A DNA stretch of 64,000 nt, taken from contig JAHQRK010000007.1 of assembly GCA_019828595.1 (NCBI GenBank), positions 372,001 to 436,000 of the forward strand, written 5' to 3'. Each line of letters begins with the position of its first letter. The stretch's first letter is position 1. A program made the translations under genes and the position numbers. This document shows positions 1 to 13,899 of the stretch, one piece after another. The notes beneath the pieces are model-generated. The model was not told where the DNA came from. It worked only from the letters and a program-made list of their open reading frames with translations, and did not search any database. The stretch comes from Aphanomyces cochlioides (Eukaryota > Oomycota > Saprolegniomycetes > Saprolegniales > Verrucalvaceae).

Positions 1-110
1 TGATCCTCACAAGACATCATCCCTTAAGGGCCAAACGAGAATCGGTTGCCATGAACTAGTTCATCAACACGTTGGGTAGATTTCGCCTTCTTGATTCAAC
101 GTCTTTAACA

Positions 111-413
111 CTAGTGAAGCTCAGCAGTCAAGGCAACAATCCATTTATCTCGCTGAGCCTCCTCGAATTTCATCAAATTCACATGCATTCGGCTCCAATT
201 TGATCCTGTACCACCAAAAGACGGTGCTAGGCCTCTTCTGTGCGTTATTTTTTGCTTCGCCGTAGCTGCAGCGTTGTGGTCGCTTCTGCCTCTGTAGTAC
301 GTGTTGAGCAACTTTCTGTTGTCGATCAACTCGGTGACTTTTCGCAATTGGATCGCATCCGGATAAATTGATTCTTCCGGATAAGGTGTGCCATTCGGCA
401 ACTTGATCGCCAT
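111..413 (-). CDS. Hypothetical protein, about 100 aa
   Basis: An open frame on the minus strand runs from an ATG at 413 to a TAG at 111-113. The frame stays open upstream of the ATG to about 476 but without another ATG, so a 5' exon is possible. The protein is hydrophilic and basic, with a charged middle (many Arg, Lys, Asp) and no membrane segment or motif I recognise. It is divergent from the coiled-coil gene that follows on the plus strand, which suggests a shared promoter around 415-600. No function can be assigned. The short length and doubtful start leave open that it is only the last exon of a gene or a chance frame. Confidence 0.35.
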   Translation of the reverse strand: MAIKLPNGTPYPEESIYPDAIQLRKVTELIDNRKLLNTYYRGRSDHNAAATAKQKITHRRGLAPSFGGTGSNWSRMHVNLMKFEEAQRDKWIVALTAELH

Positions 414-599
414 GGAAATCACGTCGTCATGGTCGCCTGGCGTCGACTTGGGCTTGGCCGAGGAGATCCAAGGCAAGGAAATACATATATTTACGCCTCA
501 GTCGACGAACTTATTCAGAGCGGACGAAGAGAAACCTTGCTCGATCACGAGTACGAGTTCAACGCATCCATTGAATGGCTGACGACGTGTTCTCCTAGT

Positions 600-1476
600 T
601 GTGCTACCGTCTGTGGTCAAATTGCTCGATATCGACATTGAAAGCTCGGCGCGCCACGTTGAAGTCTACAATGTCTCGATCTCGCCAACGGGGGAGCGAC
701 AGTTCAGCTACGTCGACACGATTCGCGGGCTAAAAGGCGCAGATCTCTATCACGTTGCCTACGCTTTTTCCAACGACACAGCGCTTCAAGTCGCCTCGGG
801 CGTCTCGTTCAAATTTGTGTCGGTCCAGCCTCCCCAAGAAAAAGACTGTTTGAAGCTAGCCAAGCTCGAGCTACGTATCCAAGCCTCAACTGTTGTCCAA
901 GCACCAGTCCCAGAACCGGCAAACCCAACTCCAGCTCGCGCTCCGATCGATATGGACTCGATGAAGATGATTCTAGCCATGCAACAAGCGATGCAAAAGC
1001 AAATGGAGGAGAAAATCTACCAAGCCGTCGACTCTCGGCTCAATTTACTCACGCAGCGTCTCCAATCGACCGAATCCATGCTGCACAAACTCACAACCAA
1101 GTTTTCAAAAGCTGAGATGAAGCAAGACAAAGACGCGTTTGCCAGTTTGCTCAAGCGATTGGCTTCCCTTGAAAAGCAAGTGGGCAGCATGAAGGCAGCC
1201 AACGGCAATCTCACTGCCTCTCTCGAGCAACTGGCCATCAATGCGTCTGATTCATTGTCTTCTGATGTGGCCGACGGACGACAAAGTCCCAAGCCGACGA
1301 CAACAACGACAACGGACATTACCGCTGCCTCGGAGGCGTCGTTTGCACCAACGACCGCATCGACAAACCCCAGCCCAAGCATGGATCAGCGCGTGGCGAG
1401 CTTGGATTCCGCGCTCACGGCCAGCATTTCAGAGCGAGACACGACGGTGTCTCAGGACCTCGATCCATCGACGTGA
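600..1476 (+). CDS. Coiled-coil protein with N-terminal beta-rich domain, paralogue 1
   Basis: The main exon ends at a TGA at 1474-1476 and encodes about 290 aa. Its frame has no in-frame ATG near the left end, but a good acceptor (ttctcctag) lies just before 600, so at least one upstream exon is missing from this model. Residues 1-95 look like a beta-rich globular domain. A long Met/Lys/Glu/Gln-rich coiled coil follows (about 120-215), then a Ser/Thr-rich tail with a run of Thr. The next gene (2151-3083) has the same order: the same globular domain with the shared VSFKF motif, a linker and a coiled coil. The two are therefore tandem paralogues. Family unknown to me; a structural role is an inference from the coiled coil. 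Confidence 0.6.
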
Positions 1477-2150
1477 ACTTGTCAATTGTCATTACCACAG
1501 TAGTCAGAATATCTAACCATAATGCATGTCCCACATAAAAACCTTCATAAATATCCAACCTCCACCAAGCCGACTGCTCATATTATACTAAACTCGTACC
1601 ATCTTTTATACCAGATAGGATGCAGTCCGCTTAAAATAATCACATGAGCTATGCAATTAGAGTCAAAATAGCGGATGGTGAGGTATTTACCTGATCGTGT
1701 CGATTGTAACTCATCCACATTTGATTGGTTAAAATTAAATTTGTATTTTAGCCAATGAAATGTCAGTATCGACCGACAACCCTGTAACACACAGCAAATA
1801 TTAAACTTTAATTGGATAAAATTCGTTTTAATTTTGACAAATCTATTTCGACTTCAACCTATGACACATTGTCAACCAAACTTGATGCAGAACCAAGCGC
1901 GAGGTGGCGGCGGCGACCGCGTCTTGGAGCGATGCAACATGACTGTGGTCTCGACGTGGCACAGCGATGAGCTCATGAGCCTTGTTTACCAGTCCAGCTC
2001 GAGCGACACTGAGACGCACGTACGACTGCCGTACGCCACGGCGTTGTATCGTCCTCGCCACCAGCCAGATTCGCCACCGTGTCAATTAACGAGTAGGATC
2101 GCAGCTTGTGAGAGAATCTCATCGTTCCTGTGTGTATAGTTGACTTCGGC
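1477..2150 (+). other. Spacer with possible 5' exon of paralogue 2
   Basis: AT-rich spacer up to about 1830. From 1834 an open frame runs to 2139, and an intron acceptor (tgtgtatag) ends at 2139, mirroring the acceptor in front of paralogue 1. The frame may hold a 5' exon of the downstream gene, but I cannot fix the donor site. Confidence 0.3.
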
Positions 2151-3083
2151 ATGATCCATACCGTGCTCCACATGGATATGACGATCTCAGCGCAGTGTGT
2201 GGATATTTTTGTCGGACGACGGACAGCCAACGGCACACTTCGCTTTTCCCCAGTCGATACAGCATTCGGCATGGTAGGAAAACACTGTCCAGAACGCGTC
2301 TTCATTGAGTGCCCAACCTCTGAGGCATTCCAAGCTATTGCTGCCGTCTCGTTCAAGTTTTCCGAGCTCGTAGACGATGTCAACAGCTTTGTGTTTGAAG
2401 ACTTGCGGCTCGTGCTCGTTCGACCGAAACAGCGTCTTCCTGTTGCACCACCACCGCCACCACAAAGTGTGCGTGAAACACGAGGGCAATCCATGCAAGC
2501 TCCAATGTCAAACCGAAAGGGAGTTCCAACAAATCCACCGAATTATTCATCCAGGACGCAGGGCTTTCGTTCGCCTCACCCTGCGAACAACCAGACCATT
2601 CACCACAGACATTCTCCAAGCAACCAAAGCAATAACGCCATGGAGATTCTTTCCTCACGCAGTATGCCCGTCATCCCTTCAGCGCCACCATCTTCCCGAT
2701 CCATGGCGGCCCCTGAGCGAGCTGCAACATCACCGAGTTTGACAGAAAGCAACGAATCCATGGCCGCCATGATGTCGATGGTCAACATGCAGAAGAAAAT
2801 GCTGGAAGACATGGAGAAACGCATTTGCCTCTCGGTGGACGTGAATGTTCACGCGATCCTGGAACGCGTTCAAAAGTCCGAAGACGTCCTCCTCGACTTG
2901 GACTCACGGCTCGACAGCATCCAGCAAGACAAGGACATTGTCTTCTCTGGCATTCTCCATCGCCTAAACAAGCTAGAGACCAACTTTGGCGAGCTCAAAA
3001 AAGCCCAAGACGACGCGACGAAAGCTGTCCAAGTCACGCTGGACAAAGTCCAAGATGGACTGACGTCGCGATGGAAGTTCTGA
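2151..3083 (+). CDS. Coiled-coil protein with N-terminal beta-rich domain, paralogue 2
   Basis: The ATG at 2151 opens a frame to a TGA at 3081-3083 (310 aa). An intron acceptor at 2139 suggests that the true protein may start in an upstream exon. The layout matches the gene at 600-1476: an N-terminal domain of about 90 residues ending in a VSFKF...LRLVLV stretch, then a Pro/Ser/Asn-rich linker with a PPPPPP run (about 100-210), then a coiled coil (about 210-300). It ends 16 bp from the stop of the minus-strand gene at 3100, so the two are convergent with almost no spacer. Function unknown; a scaffold or cytoskeletal role is inference only. Confidence 0.6.
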   Translation: MIHTVLHMDMTISAQCVDIFVGRRTANGTLRFSPVDTAFGMVGKHCPERVFIECPTSEAFQAIAAVSFKFSELVDDVNSFVFEDLRLVLVRPKQRLPVAPPPPPQSVRETRGQSMQAPMSNRKGVPTNPPNYSSRTQGFRSPHPANNQTIHHRHSPSNQSNNAMEILSSRSMPVIPSAPPSSRSMAAPERAATSPSLTESNESMAAMMSMVNMQKKMLEDMEKRICLSVDVNVHAILERVQKSEDVLLDLDSRLDSIQQDKDIVFSGILHRLNKLETNFGELKKAQDDATKAVQVTLDKVQDGLTSRWKF

Positions 3084-3099
3084 TCTCTTAAATATATCG

Positions 3100-5914
3100 T
3101 TATTGTCGTTTGGTTGCAACTCGTTGGGCGGGGGGCTTGGCCACGATGTTAAACTTGGGTTCTTCGAAGCGTTTGGCCTTCTTTGCTTTGGCTTTCTTCA
3201 GGGGACGAGTTTGGTTGTCAGGTGGAAGGGAAGCAGTGTCCCCATTCGAGCTTCCCAAGCGCGTGGCGCCAACGCTCAGATTCGTCGGTGGGGCGTCCTG
3301 AAGGTTCACAACGGGACGATTCAAGAGGGGCTTTATTCCTCGAGGTGGAATGGCGCTTGAACGATTTTTACTTCCTGCAGTGTCCAAGAGCCGTGGCCGT
3401 TGTGCACTGGGCGGTAAAGGCACCCGAGCTTCATCGTGCTTGGTCATTTGGGCGGTATCGATGGACAGGTTTGGTGATATCAACGGTGATGGCGGTGACG
3501 GTCTAATGGGCTCAGGGGGAAGAATCATTCTTGAGGGACGAGGGGATTCTGACGTCGATTGTCGCTGTGCACGTTGAGCAGAGAGGGTTTCAATGCGGAT
3601 TAGATCAGACGGCGTGTCTCTCAAATGTGTTGGAGTTGATGTAGCATCGAGCAGCCGCTTGTGTTTGTGCCGTAGACTTCTCGGAAGAAAATGTTTGGGA
3701 GTCCCTTGTGGTCGACTCCAATATGCTGCAACATCTTCGGGAAGTCTCCCTAGCGTCGAGTCTGTGTTGTTGACATTTACTGCTGCTTTCCCCCACGTAT
3801 TTGCGGCACCGTGAGCAACGAGCGATAATTCCTGACGATCTGGCGTTCCAGGAGGAATACCGACCGAGTCCTTTGAGATACGTCGAATCTGCTCTTGACT
3901 CTTGCGCCTCGTTGGTGATCCACTTGTGACACCCAGGACGGATGAAGCAAGCTCCGTGACGAGCTCAATCGATTCTTTCTGGAAGTCAATCGATTTCCGA
4001 ACAAGAGCTTTGCCAGGCGGGTCGACAGAGGATTCAGACGATATATCGCTGGTTACGCTGGAAGGTTTGGCGTCCATAATGACTAATTTAGGTGGTGTCT
4101 TGCGATAAACAGCGTGATGATTCCGTTCAAGCAGAGCATGGCGCAGTCCCGCCCGGTGATCTTCCCCGAGCTGCGCGATTGCATGCGTAAGATTAACTCC
4201 CATCGGTGCTGTTTCCGGGCCACGGTATGCATGCGACACACTGTACTTTACGCTTGCAGGGGGAAGTAAATCCTTGGGTGACAGAATGCTAAAGCCTCCG
4301 AAATCGCGCCCTAAAACTGCAGTGAGACTTCAGGCCAAACTACAGTTTACACGTTCGAGAGGAACTGTTTCCTTCACAGGTTTGGGGGGAACAGTTACAC
4401 GTTGTGGGGAGGGGGGCTCCACAGAAGTCGCGACTTCAGGAAGACGAGTTGGTGACACTTTAATGGGGACCTGTTTCGACGACGGTGCTGGTGTTGCGAT
4501 GGCTAGTAGAGGACCTGAGTGGTTAATAGCGTCAGCCGACTTACGTGGAAGGATATTTATTTTGTACTGGGCAGTGGATGGCAATGAGGGGGGGACATCT
4601 TCCGACGGTGGAATTAAAGATGACGTCGTCGCGTGATTGTTCGTATTGACATTGGGAGGTGTGGCAACCAAGGGGAGATGAGTGTTGGAAGAACTAGATT
4701 GCAAACGCGGCAGATGATTCAGTTCGTTGTCGGGTGTCGTAGGCATAGTGGAGTAAACTATAGGTGTGAGCCTGGATTTCAAGCAGTGAATTCTCTTACT
4801 CGGAGGTAATAATGGAGGCGAGGGCGTGTCAGCCATGTTTGCTTCAGTTGTAGCTACTGCAGCAGGCAATGGAGCTTTTGGGGATGCTGGAGGAGCGACT
4901 ACAGGGCTCAAAGGTAGATTAGGAGTATTTGGGGGCGGTAGCGGTTGACTCTTGGCTTTGATTCGTTTCTCTGGAAGTGGAACCTGCACCACTGGAGGAG
5001 TCACAGGGTCTGGAGATCGAATTGAGACAAATGCCGACGAGTTCGAGCAAGAACCTTCAGACATGGAAGACATGATGGACTCGATATCTTCGATAGAGCG
5101 CTGAAGGGATACATCCACGACGTCGGTGTAGAGAATTTCTACAAAGAGCGTGTTTAGCCATTGCTCCAGCCCAGTGTACGTTTACCTTCCAACGGTCTTA
5201 GGGCAAAGCGAGCATTTTCGATGCGTGTGATGCCTTCAAGGATTAAGTACAAGAGCGAAATGTAGTCGTTCACGTTGATTGAATCGCACCACAAATCTAC
5301 AAGTGCGCATCGAAGGCTCGTTATTTCCCCGCCTAGGGCTTTCGTCTTACCAACGAGCTCAAAAATTGCCAAGTGAAAGTTTTCATAGGTCAGGATTTCA
5401 TGGGTTTTGGCATCGCTTGCCCAGTCCTCCTAACCATTCATTAGCATCGCCACCGCGTGTCTTGTACCTGAATCTGTACGAATGAATCGCTCGCGTTGAA
5501 ATGCTCCATGAGGATTTTGTGCAGCCGTATCATGAGCTCGTGGTAGCCGTCAAAGTTCATCGGCTGGTCTGTTTTACAAACAAGTCGCCACAGTGCACAT
5601 GTGAGGCGTTTGAGCAATGGATGGTTGCGAATTCCAAGTCGCAATGCCAAGTTTTCCTGCGTCTCGAGTGACAACGTATTCTAAAGACTGCAGGGCTTAC
5701 TTTGGAATAGAAGGCCATGTTGCCTTGGCGCTCATAAGATGCATTGGCATCAGTCTCGAGTTTGACCAACCTAGGGGAGACAGTCAGGACATTTGCAATG
5801 ATAGATGGAGCTCTTGTACCCTTCGCTGACGAGTCGCATGACATCTTCCCGAAGCATTTGGATGTTCCCCGCGGAAACATCTTTGATTGTAGGATGACGT
5901 CTCTCTCCGCCCAT
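3100..5914 (-). CDS. Large low-complexity protein with conserved N-terminal helical module, paralogue A
   Basis: A spliced minus-strand gene of six exons: (5914)-5820, 5770-5701, 5656-5468, 5429-5186, 5138-4353 and 4316-3100. Introns are 36-49 bp with GT...AG ends, and all frames join. I chose the ATG at 5914; the frame is open to 6016 without another ATG. The product is about 866 aa. The first 260 residues form a folded helical module with landmarks QGNMAFYSK, HPLLKRL, LIRLHKI and ENFHLAIFEL; the rest is Pro/Ser/Thr-rich and probably disordered, ending in a Lys-rich tail. The next gene (6042-9125) shares the module, the intron positions and the disordered tail, so the two are tandem duplicates. 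No family recognised. Confidence 0.65.
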
Positions 5915-6041
5915 ATTACGCGCTCGGTCGCATCGCGTAGACGTATGAGGGCGTTTTCGAAATTGGCCAGGGTATTTATAGAACTCATCGCCATGGGAAG
6001 GAAAGCACACTGTCACTCGTGGGGGGAAGGGATAAATTACG

Positions 6042-9000
6042 TTAGGGCTTCTTCGTGAGGGATTTCGCCACGATGCAATCGATGCCTTGGAGCGTTCCCC
6101 CTTGAAATGGCGCTGGATGGGTTATTCCAAGCACGGGTTGTCGGATGGGTGACGGTGCTTGGCGCAGATGATTTCCCCGTTCAATAGGCTTTCGACCGAT
6201 CGACTGGGCATTCAATTGCAGATTGGATATATTGCGATCGACCGCTTCGTTTGGCTTGGCTATGCTGATGGCAAGAGGATCAACTCGTTGTGGAGTTGAC
6301 GTTGTGACGCTTCCGCTTGTTGCTCCTGAGCTTTGGATCGTTAATTTGTCGTCGCTCAGTGGGTGTCGCCCCTCACTTCGGCTTGGTTGGGGTGTGAGTC
6401 GTTGCCCGCTTCGATACATTTGAGCGAATCTGGAAGTGCCCTTCGCTCCGTCAATATTGCCAGATGAAGGAACAACTGGTGGCGTTGGTTGTGGAGTCGT
6501 GGATGCCGCTTTCGACGTCCCCGGTGTCGTGCTTGAGGACGAAGACTGTTTTCCCATGCCAAAGGATAGATTTGCCAAGCTTTGAACCATTTCTGACGCA
6601 TATACGCCAGCTCTTTTGGCAATGTATCGCCTCTTCTTGGATGAAACACCATTCCACGAGGCGTCGTTGGAGCTCATCGATGGCCGCATTTCGCTCGCTT
6701 TGTTGAACGGCAGAGCAATGGTATCGGCTTGGATACCGCCAGTCCTTCCGTCAGCTCTAGCTAAGACGATGCCCGTAACAAGCCCTCGAGATGTCTCTTT
6801 GGGAGTTCGATGTAATGTCTTCCCCCCAAGGACTCCAACACCGCTACTCACCAAGGGCTCCACCGAAGTGGGCGTCATACTACCAACATAGTTCAAAGAT
6901 CGTCCATCGGCCGCTCCGATCGAAGATTGGCTTGCTCCACCTAGTCGTTTGACAGCAAACGCGTCGCCACCAGTGACTTGAGGCGGTTCCTGGCCAGCGC
7001 CGAATCGGTTTGCATCGTTTCCAGGTCGCTGAGGTTTCCATATTGGATGACCCAGTGGGCTCTTTGCTCCCGCTGCTCCAAGGTCAATATTAGCTCCTCT
7101 AAATGCACAATACCTAGCGAAAAGACTGGGCGGCTATCAGTAGGTGGTTTTGTTTCTAATTTGGCGATTCTTTCATCATGACTAGTTTGGAAAAATGTAC
7201 CTTGTGGTTCAGGTGGCGTGCGGCCTTCCTCTATCGTAGGTATGGCTGTCGACAGTGATCGAATGTTAAAAGTGTCCGTTGCGTAAGTTGTCGAGGGGGC
7301 TCGTGAATCTTTGACGTGGGGATTTGTAAACTGAGATCGTCTAGCGTGAGGGGAGAGGGAGCTGACACGATGCGATGAGCTGATGTTCGTATTTCGAATG
7401 GGGGAGGCGTTTGCGAGAATGTTTTCCATGTCTTTGGGATGGAGAGCTTGATTGACATTTCGTGGAGGGGGCTGCGCTGTTGCATTTTCAGGTGAACCGC
7501 GATTCGACTGGCTCAAATTGAAACCCGTGGAGTTGGTTTTTGCTGCGGGCTTCTCTGTGATCTGAGGTTGCGGGGGGACAGTCCTTGCAGGCGGAGGGAC
7601 TATCAGCACAGTTGAGGAAGTTGCCGGTCTGGTGGAACTCACCTTTCGTAATTGCAGATTGAGGGGCTGCTTGCAGCGATTGGGAAACTTTGTACACGTC
7701 TAGTTGCTTTGGTTTGGGTGGTTGAATCGCCATGTCTTGGAACTGGAAGATCATACTCTCAGGGAGATTCACTTTCGAGCTCTCGTCTGTTGAATTTTCT
7801 GGTATACTGGTGATTGGTGTCGGTTGTAGGGCTTCTAAGAAATATTTACTCGAGGAGATGAGCGTGAGCTGAATAAACCTGGCAAAGTTTTGGTAGCAGC
7901 AGCAGCTTTAGCCTCTCTTCGCTCGATGAATTCATCCAATTTGGCCTCAATTTGAATGCCAGACAGTGGATTTTCATGGAGCTGTTGGATCACATCCGTG
8001 TAGACAACATCTACAAGAAATTAGCAATCGAAATGAAGTAGAAGGAAACCATCCAATCGCTTGAGCTCAATCGATCCGTCATGGATACGAGCAATGCCGT
8101 GCATCAACAGGAAGAGAAGATTGCAGTACTAAACAAACGAATTTGAGTTTTCAACAGACTGGCCAAGAAAAATACATCTTCAGGTCTCAACGAATCGCAC
8201 CAAATGTCTACATAGAGAGATTATTCGTGGCTCTATCCGGTGACCGCGTACCAATGATTTCAAACAGCGAGAGATGGAAGAGTTCGTACGTCAAGTGATG
8301 CGTCGCGTTTGTATCACGCACCCAATCTTCTCGAATGAGGATTTTCGACTCGTCGACATCAAATAACTCGAGCAAAACTTTGTGAATCCGCAGCATAAGC
8401 GCTTGGTAATGATCAAAGCTCATTTCGCCTTCACTAGCATCCATCGGAAAGATCATGAGCCAAAAGAAATGGGTGAGGCGGCATAAGAGCGGATTCACTC
8501 GAAGCGCTAATCGATGATGCAGGTTTTCCTAAGGACCGTGACGTCAATCTAGTAATTTCAGTCTTGACTTACATCAGTGTAGAAGACCAAATTGCCCTGG
8601 TGGTTGTAGCCTACGTGGTCCTTCTCATCCAACTCGACATGGACATTTCTACAATTGTCGCTCGTTCGACTGCCGTGGATGTTCCACTTACCCGTCCGCC
8701 ACTAGCCGAATGACAGCTTGTCGAATGTCTTCAATGTGCCCTTCTTGTGCAGCAGTCAGCTTGGGAACTGAGGGTACTGACGAAATCGGTTCTTCTTCCT
8801 GAATTGATGCACGACTTTGACATTGCGAGGAGCCATTGACTGATTTAAGAGCGCTCGAGATTGTACTCCCAATGCTGCGTGTCGACCCACTCGGGGTAAT
8901 CGCTTTGTTGATGTGGTGAACCATGAGCTTTCGCACTGAATGGCGCATTGAGTCGTTGAGTTTGTGTCGAGAACCCTGCAAGCTCGACTTGGACAGAGTT

Positions 9001-9125
9001 GACGTGAGCATATGATCGATGATCGAAGACTGCCTCGTCATGGCATGCCGCATGTCTTTAATTGATTTGTGTCGCTCAAAGCTTGGGCGGTGTAGCGGTG
9101 CTTGGACTACATCCATGAACGACAT
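6042..9125 (-). CDS. Large low-complexity protein with conserved N-terminal helical module, paralogue B
   Basis: A spliced minus-strand gene starting at the ATG at 9125. It begins with a Ser/His/Arg-rich region of about 145 aa, followed by the same helical module as the gene at 3100-5914 (landmarks QGNLVFYTD, NPLLCRL, LMLRIHKV, YELFHLSLFEI and VVYTDV). After that come short exons (about 8160-7850) and a long Pro/Ser/Thr-rich tail ending at 6042. Introns are about 45 bp. One junction at about 6960 does not join cleanly in frame, so a missed intron or an indel is likely there. The gene is divergent from the tubulin ligase gene, with only 72 bp between start codons. Function unknown. Confidence 0.6.
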
Positions 9126-9197
9126 GACGCATGTAATTTCACCGCCACGAGGTTTTCTCTATCAACTAAATATAGTTGGCACCAGTTACACAAACAA
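9126..9197. promoter_or_regulatory. Short divergent promoter region
   Basis: Only 72 bp separate the start codons of paralogue B (minus) and the tubulin ligase (plus), so both promoters must overlap here. The segment is AT-rich towards the right (aactaaatatag). Inferred from layout; no defined motif was recognised. Confidence 0.45.
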
Positions 9198-11170
9198 ATG
9201 AACCCAGCGACTGGAATCGATGCTGAGGACCAAAATCTCGACAACGACGATGTCGACTCTGTGGACAATGAGGTAGCACTCCCCCAAGGCATCACTGTCC
9301 TCGTGTCTGCCACCACCTTGACTCCCGTCATCTTTTTCGATTACCCAGCCTACTTGGGCATGTCTCGAGAGATTCCTCATGGCTTTGAAGGTTGAATCTC
9401 TTGCATTTTCAGCTTTCCTCCCTAAAGATTGATCTAGTCAAGCCATTGGATGGTCGACTGACATACCATGGCACGAGGCGATATCTCTACAATGCCGTCA
9501 AGAATGTCCTCAAACGTGCCAGAGGTAAGGAACGAGAGATTCACAGTAGAATTCATGGCGGGTGTAGGTGTTAAGACGAGCAAACCAAGTTGGAATCTCT
9601 TCTGGGGGTCAGTGGCTTCATTCAAGGAACCTGATGCTCATTGGATTTATAGGCGGCATCTCGAGTCAGCACAGTACGCAGCCTTGGTTTCTGGGCAAAA
9701 GGTTTCTGTCTTGTAAACCTTCCACGTCATGATCTCTTCCCAGACGAACCACTTTCCAGCAAGTCTTGAGCTTGGTCGTAAAGACAGACTGTGTAACAAC
9801 ATTCTCCGCATGCAGCGCAAGTTCGGCTCGTTCTTCGAAATCATCCCCGAGACTTACGTGACCGGTGGAAAAGAATGCAAACCATTCATGACTGCGCTTG
9901 CAGCGCATCCAAATGCACTGTGGATCCTCAAACCACCGAATCAATGCTGCGGTCGAGGAATTAAAATCATCCAAGGGGGATCCGACTACAAGTATGAGCC
10001 CGACAAGCGATACGTCGCACAGGTACCTCATATAGCCGTCCTTGATCCCATGGTTCTTCGTCTCAGCGGTACATTTACAATCCATATTTGATCAACGGAT
10101 TCAAATTCGACATGCGACTCTACGTTTTGGTCCTTTGCCGTCTTTCAATTGTGGTTCCTGATGGAGAGAGATAGGTCACGTCGTTTGATCCACTTCGCGT
10201 GTACCTCTTTGACAATGGCCTTGTTCGTTTCTGCACGCAGGTATATTCTTGACTGACTCATCAGCTTGGAGTCTGAGCTTCGTCGTGCAGAAATACTCCA
10301 AGAAGGACGTCCAGAATCGATTTGGCCACTTGACAAACTACAGCATCAATAAGAAAAATAAAGCCTTCCAGAGCAATCACGATGCAGCTGAAGATGGCAC
10401 GGGCAGCAAATGGAGCTACAAGGCAAGGCAATCATTCGTAGCAGAGCTCATGTTGGCGGTGATCTGAATAGGCATTACAAGCATATTTCAAATCGCATGG
10501 TCTAGACCCGGATAAAATCCACATCGACATAGCCCAAGTCATCGTCAAAACACTTATGAGCGTGGAAGTTCCAATTGTGGCCTCGTTGAATGCGTTCAAG
10601 CATGCGCATGAGGCGTGCTTTGAGCTCTACGGCTTTGATATCCTCTTGGATTCCTCTTTGAGACCGTGGCTCCTTGAAGTCAACGTCTTTCCATCCATGA
10701 GCAGCTCGTCTCCGATGGACAAACGGATCAAGTCAATCTTGGTCTGCGATACCTTTCAACTTGTACATTTCGACTGAGTTGATTCGAGCTGGACAAAGTT
10801 GTAGGTTGGCTTTCCAGCAGTCAAGGTGGCAGAAAGCCAAGACGCTCAGCTAAAAGCAAGAAGAAGCCGCAGTGGCTCGAAAAAGTTGGCGAAAGATGGC
10901 AGCACTGAGGAGTCAAAGGTTGCCAAGGAAATGCGCTGGAAACGCGCAATCGAAGACGAAGCTGCTAGACAAGGTCAATTTCAACGGATATTCCCAACAA
11001 CTGAGACCACGTCGTACTTGTCACACTTTGAAAAGCCGCGAGAATCCAATGCTTTCTATGCCGACCTGCTCCGTGACACCCATAATAATTCAGCGGCTGA
11101 AATTGCCCGACGACCGAGCTTCACTGAAAAGCTGAATCGCGCTAAGCAAGCAAGTTTCAACTACGGCTAA
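9198..11170 (+). CDS. Tubulin-tyrosine-ligase-like protein, probable tubulin polyglutamylase (TTLL4/5 type)
   Basis: A spliced plus-strand gene with about eight exons and introns of 40-60 bp. Enzymes of this family use ATP to add glutamates to tubulin tails on ciliary and cytoplasmic microtubules. TTL-domain landmarks appear in order: SWNLFWG, NHFPASLELGRKD, the ATP-grasp strand ALWILKPPNQCCGRGI, RYIYNPYLINGFKFDMRLYVL, DPLRVYLFDNGLVRF, RFGHLTNYSINK, and the catalytic end CFELYGFDILLD...PWLLEVNVFPS. A basic C-terminal tail (10826-11170) carries the usual FQRIFPT...YLSHFE stretch. The start at 9198 is the first ATG in a good frame; the junction around 9390-9440 is unresolved. It is convergent with the DAHP synthase gene, with 56 bp between the stops. 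A zoosporic organism with flagella fits this gene. Confidence 0.85.
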
Positions 11171-11195
11171 GAATAAACTGCTCGTTGAATTGTCA

Positions 11196-12821
<1,626 letters not shown>

Positions 12822-13165
12822 AAGGACGCAAAAGGAAAAGTGTGCGGATTTTATGTTTGAGCAAACAAGGATTCCATAAAAGACAAAATGATTGGCTATT
12901 ATTAGCCAATCCGATTACGTAGTACAAGATTTACATTAGTTCAAGAAAATCAATTAACTCTCTTAGTGAAATAAAGGTTAATAGTACGTACATTGTGCAT
13001 TTAAAATATACGTGTACGAAGAGATTCAAACCAATAGAAAAATATTGTGGTGATGGACGACATGTGTCATCCACGCGCCATGGAGCATGGAATTATCCTC
13101 CACACAAATGTTCGAAGGCTCAAATCAGCAGAGAAAGTCACGGGGAATGACGAAGTTGAGTGTAT
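12822..13165. other. Intergenic spacer
   Basis: About 340 bp between the DAHP synthase start and the Mpv17-type stop. It is AT-rich and must hold the DAHP synthase promoter. No gene seen. Confidence 0.4.
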
Positions 13166-13830
13166 TTAGGCAGACAACATGGACAAGTAACAGTTCCACC
13201 ATACAGCGACGGCATTTCCTACAATAACGTGTGCTTGGTCTCATGATGGAGCCTCGTTCGTACCCCACAGCACACGAAATTGTGGTGGAATGAAGTTGAA
13301 CGACAGCCACTGAGTTAATGTCCACACCTAGGTGTACGTTTGTCTCGTTTGATGTCGAAGATACATATGATATGACGCACCCGCCAATTCATAAACAGGG
13401 TCGAAAAGTAAGTTGCGCGCACATTTGAACGAGCAGCTTGGACACTAGCCCCATTCAACACGCTAAGCTACAATGACCATTCATGACAGTGAATTGCACT
13501 ACACTTGTACCGTGAAAATTGTCAGTGCGACGAAGGGCGGCGTCAGAACCAGACGATCCAAGAACAGCTTTTGCGTCGGGGTCTAGTGTCAAGTGAGTGC
13601 CGCGAGGATACATGCTTTCAGACCAAAGACTTGTCGTCGCGAGTGCGTACTTGCTCAAGGACCCCATACCAAAAATGCATCAAAGGCCCTGTGATCGCAC
13701 CGCTACAACAAGATCAATCCACTGTCTTCAAAAATGGCAATCATACCCAAAGACACCAAATGCCAGCACTCGTCGAAGCGACACAGTCTACATCAGCGCA
13801 ACTCAAGCTCAGACAACATAAAGACAGGCT
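13166..13830 (-). CDS. Mpv17/PMP22-family integral membrane protein (5' end unresolved)
   Basis: Small membrane proteins of mitochondria and peroxisomes. Exons recovered on the minus strand are 13787-13747, 13702-13651, 13582-13511, 13467-13381, 13327-13264 and 13218-13166, with introns of 43-68 bp. They join to give the family signatures in order: SLRRVLAFGVFGG, GPLMHFWYG, KLFLDRLVLTPPFVAL, FMNWRVWTLTQWLSFNFIPPQFR (positions about 13420-13265) and WWNCYLSML before the stop. The N-terminal part, normally one helix with a PxxT motif, is not clear; a short exon ending in KKKPIY near 13830 may belong to it. No single long frame exists here, so the gene appears only after splicing. Confidence 0.75.
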
Positions 13831-13899
13831 CACATAGATGGGCTTCTTTTTAAGGACATGCGCTAGAGAAACACCAGTGACACAAATCACCCCCCCTGC

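Noticed and set aside
2187..2498. Minus-strand frames of 100-170 codons across the coiled-coil gene at 2151-3083
   Set aside because: They are antisense shadows of a gene with clear paralogue support on the plus strand.
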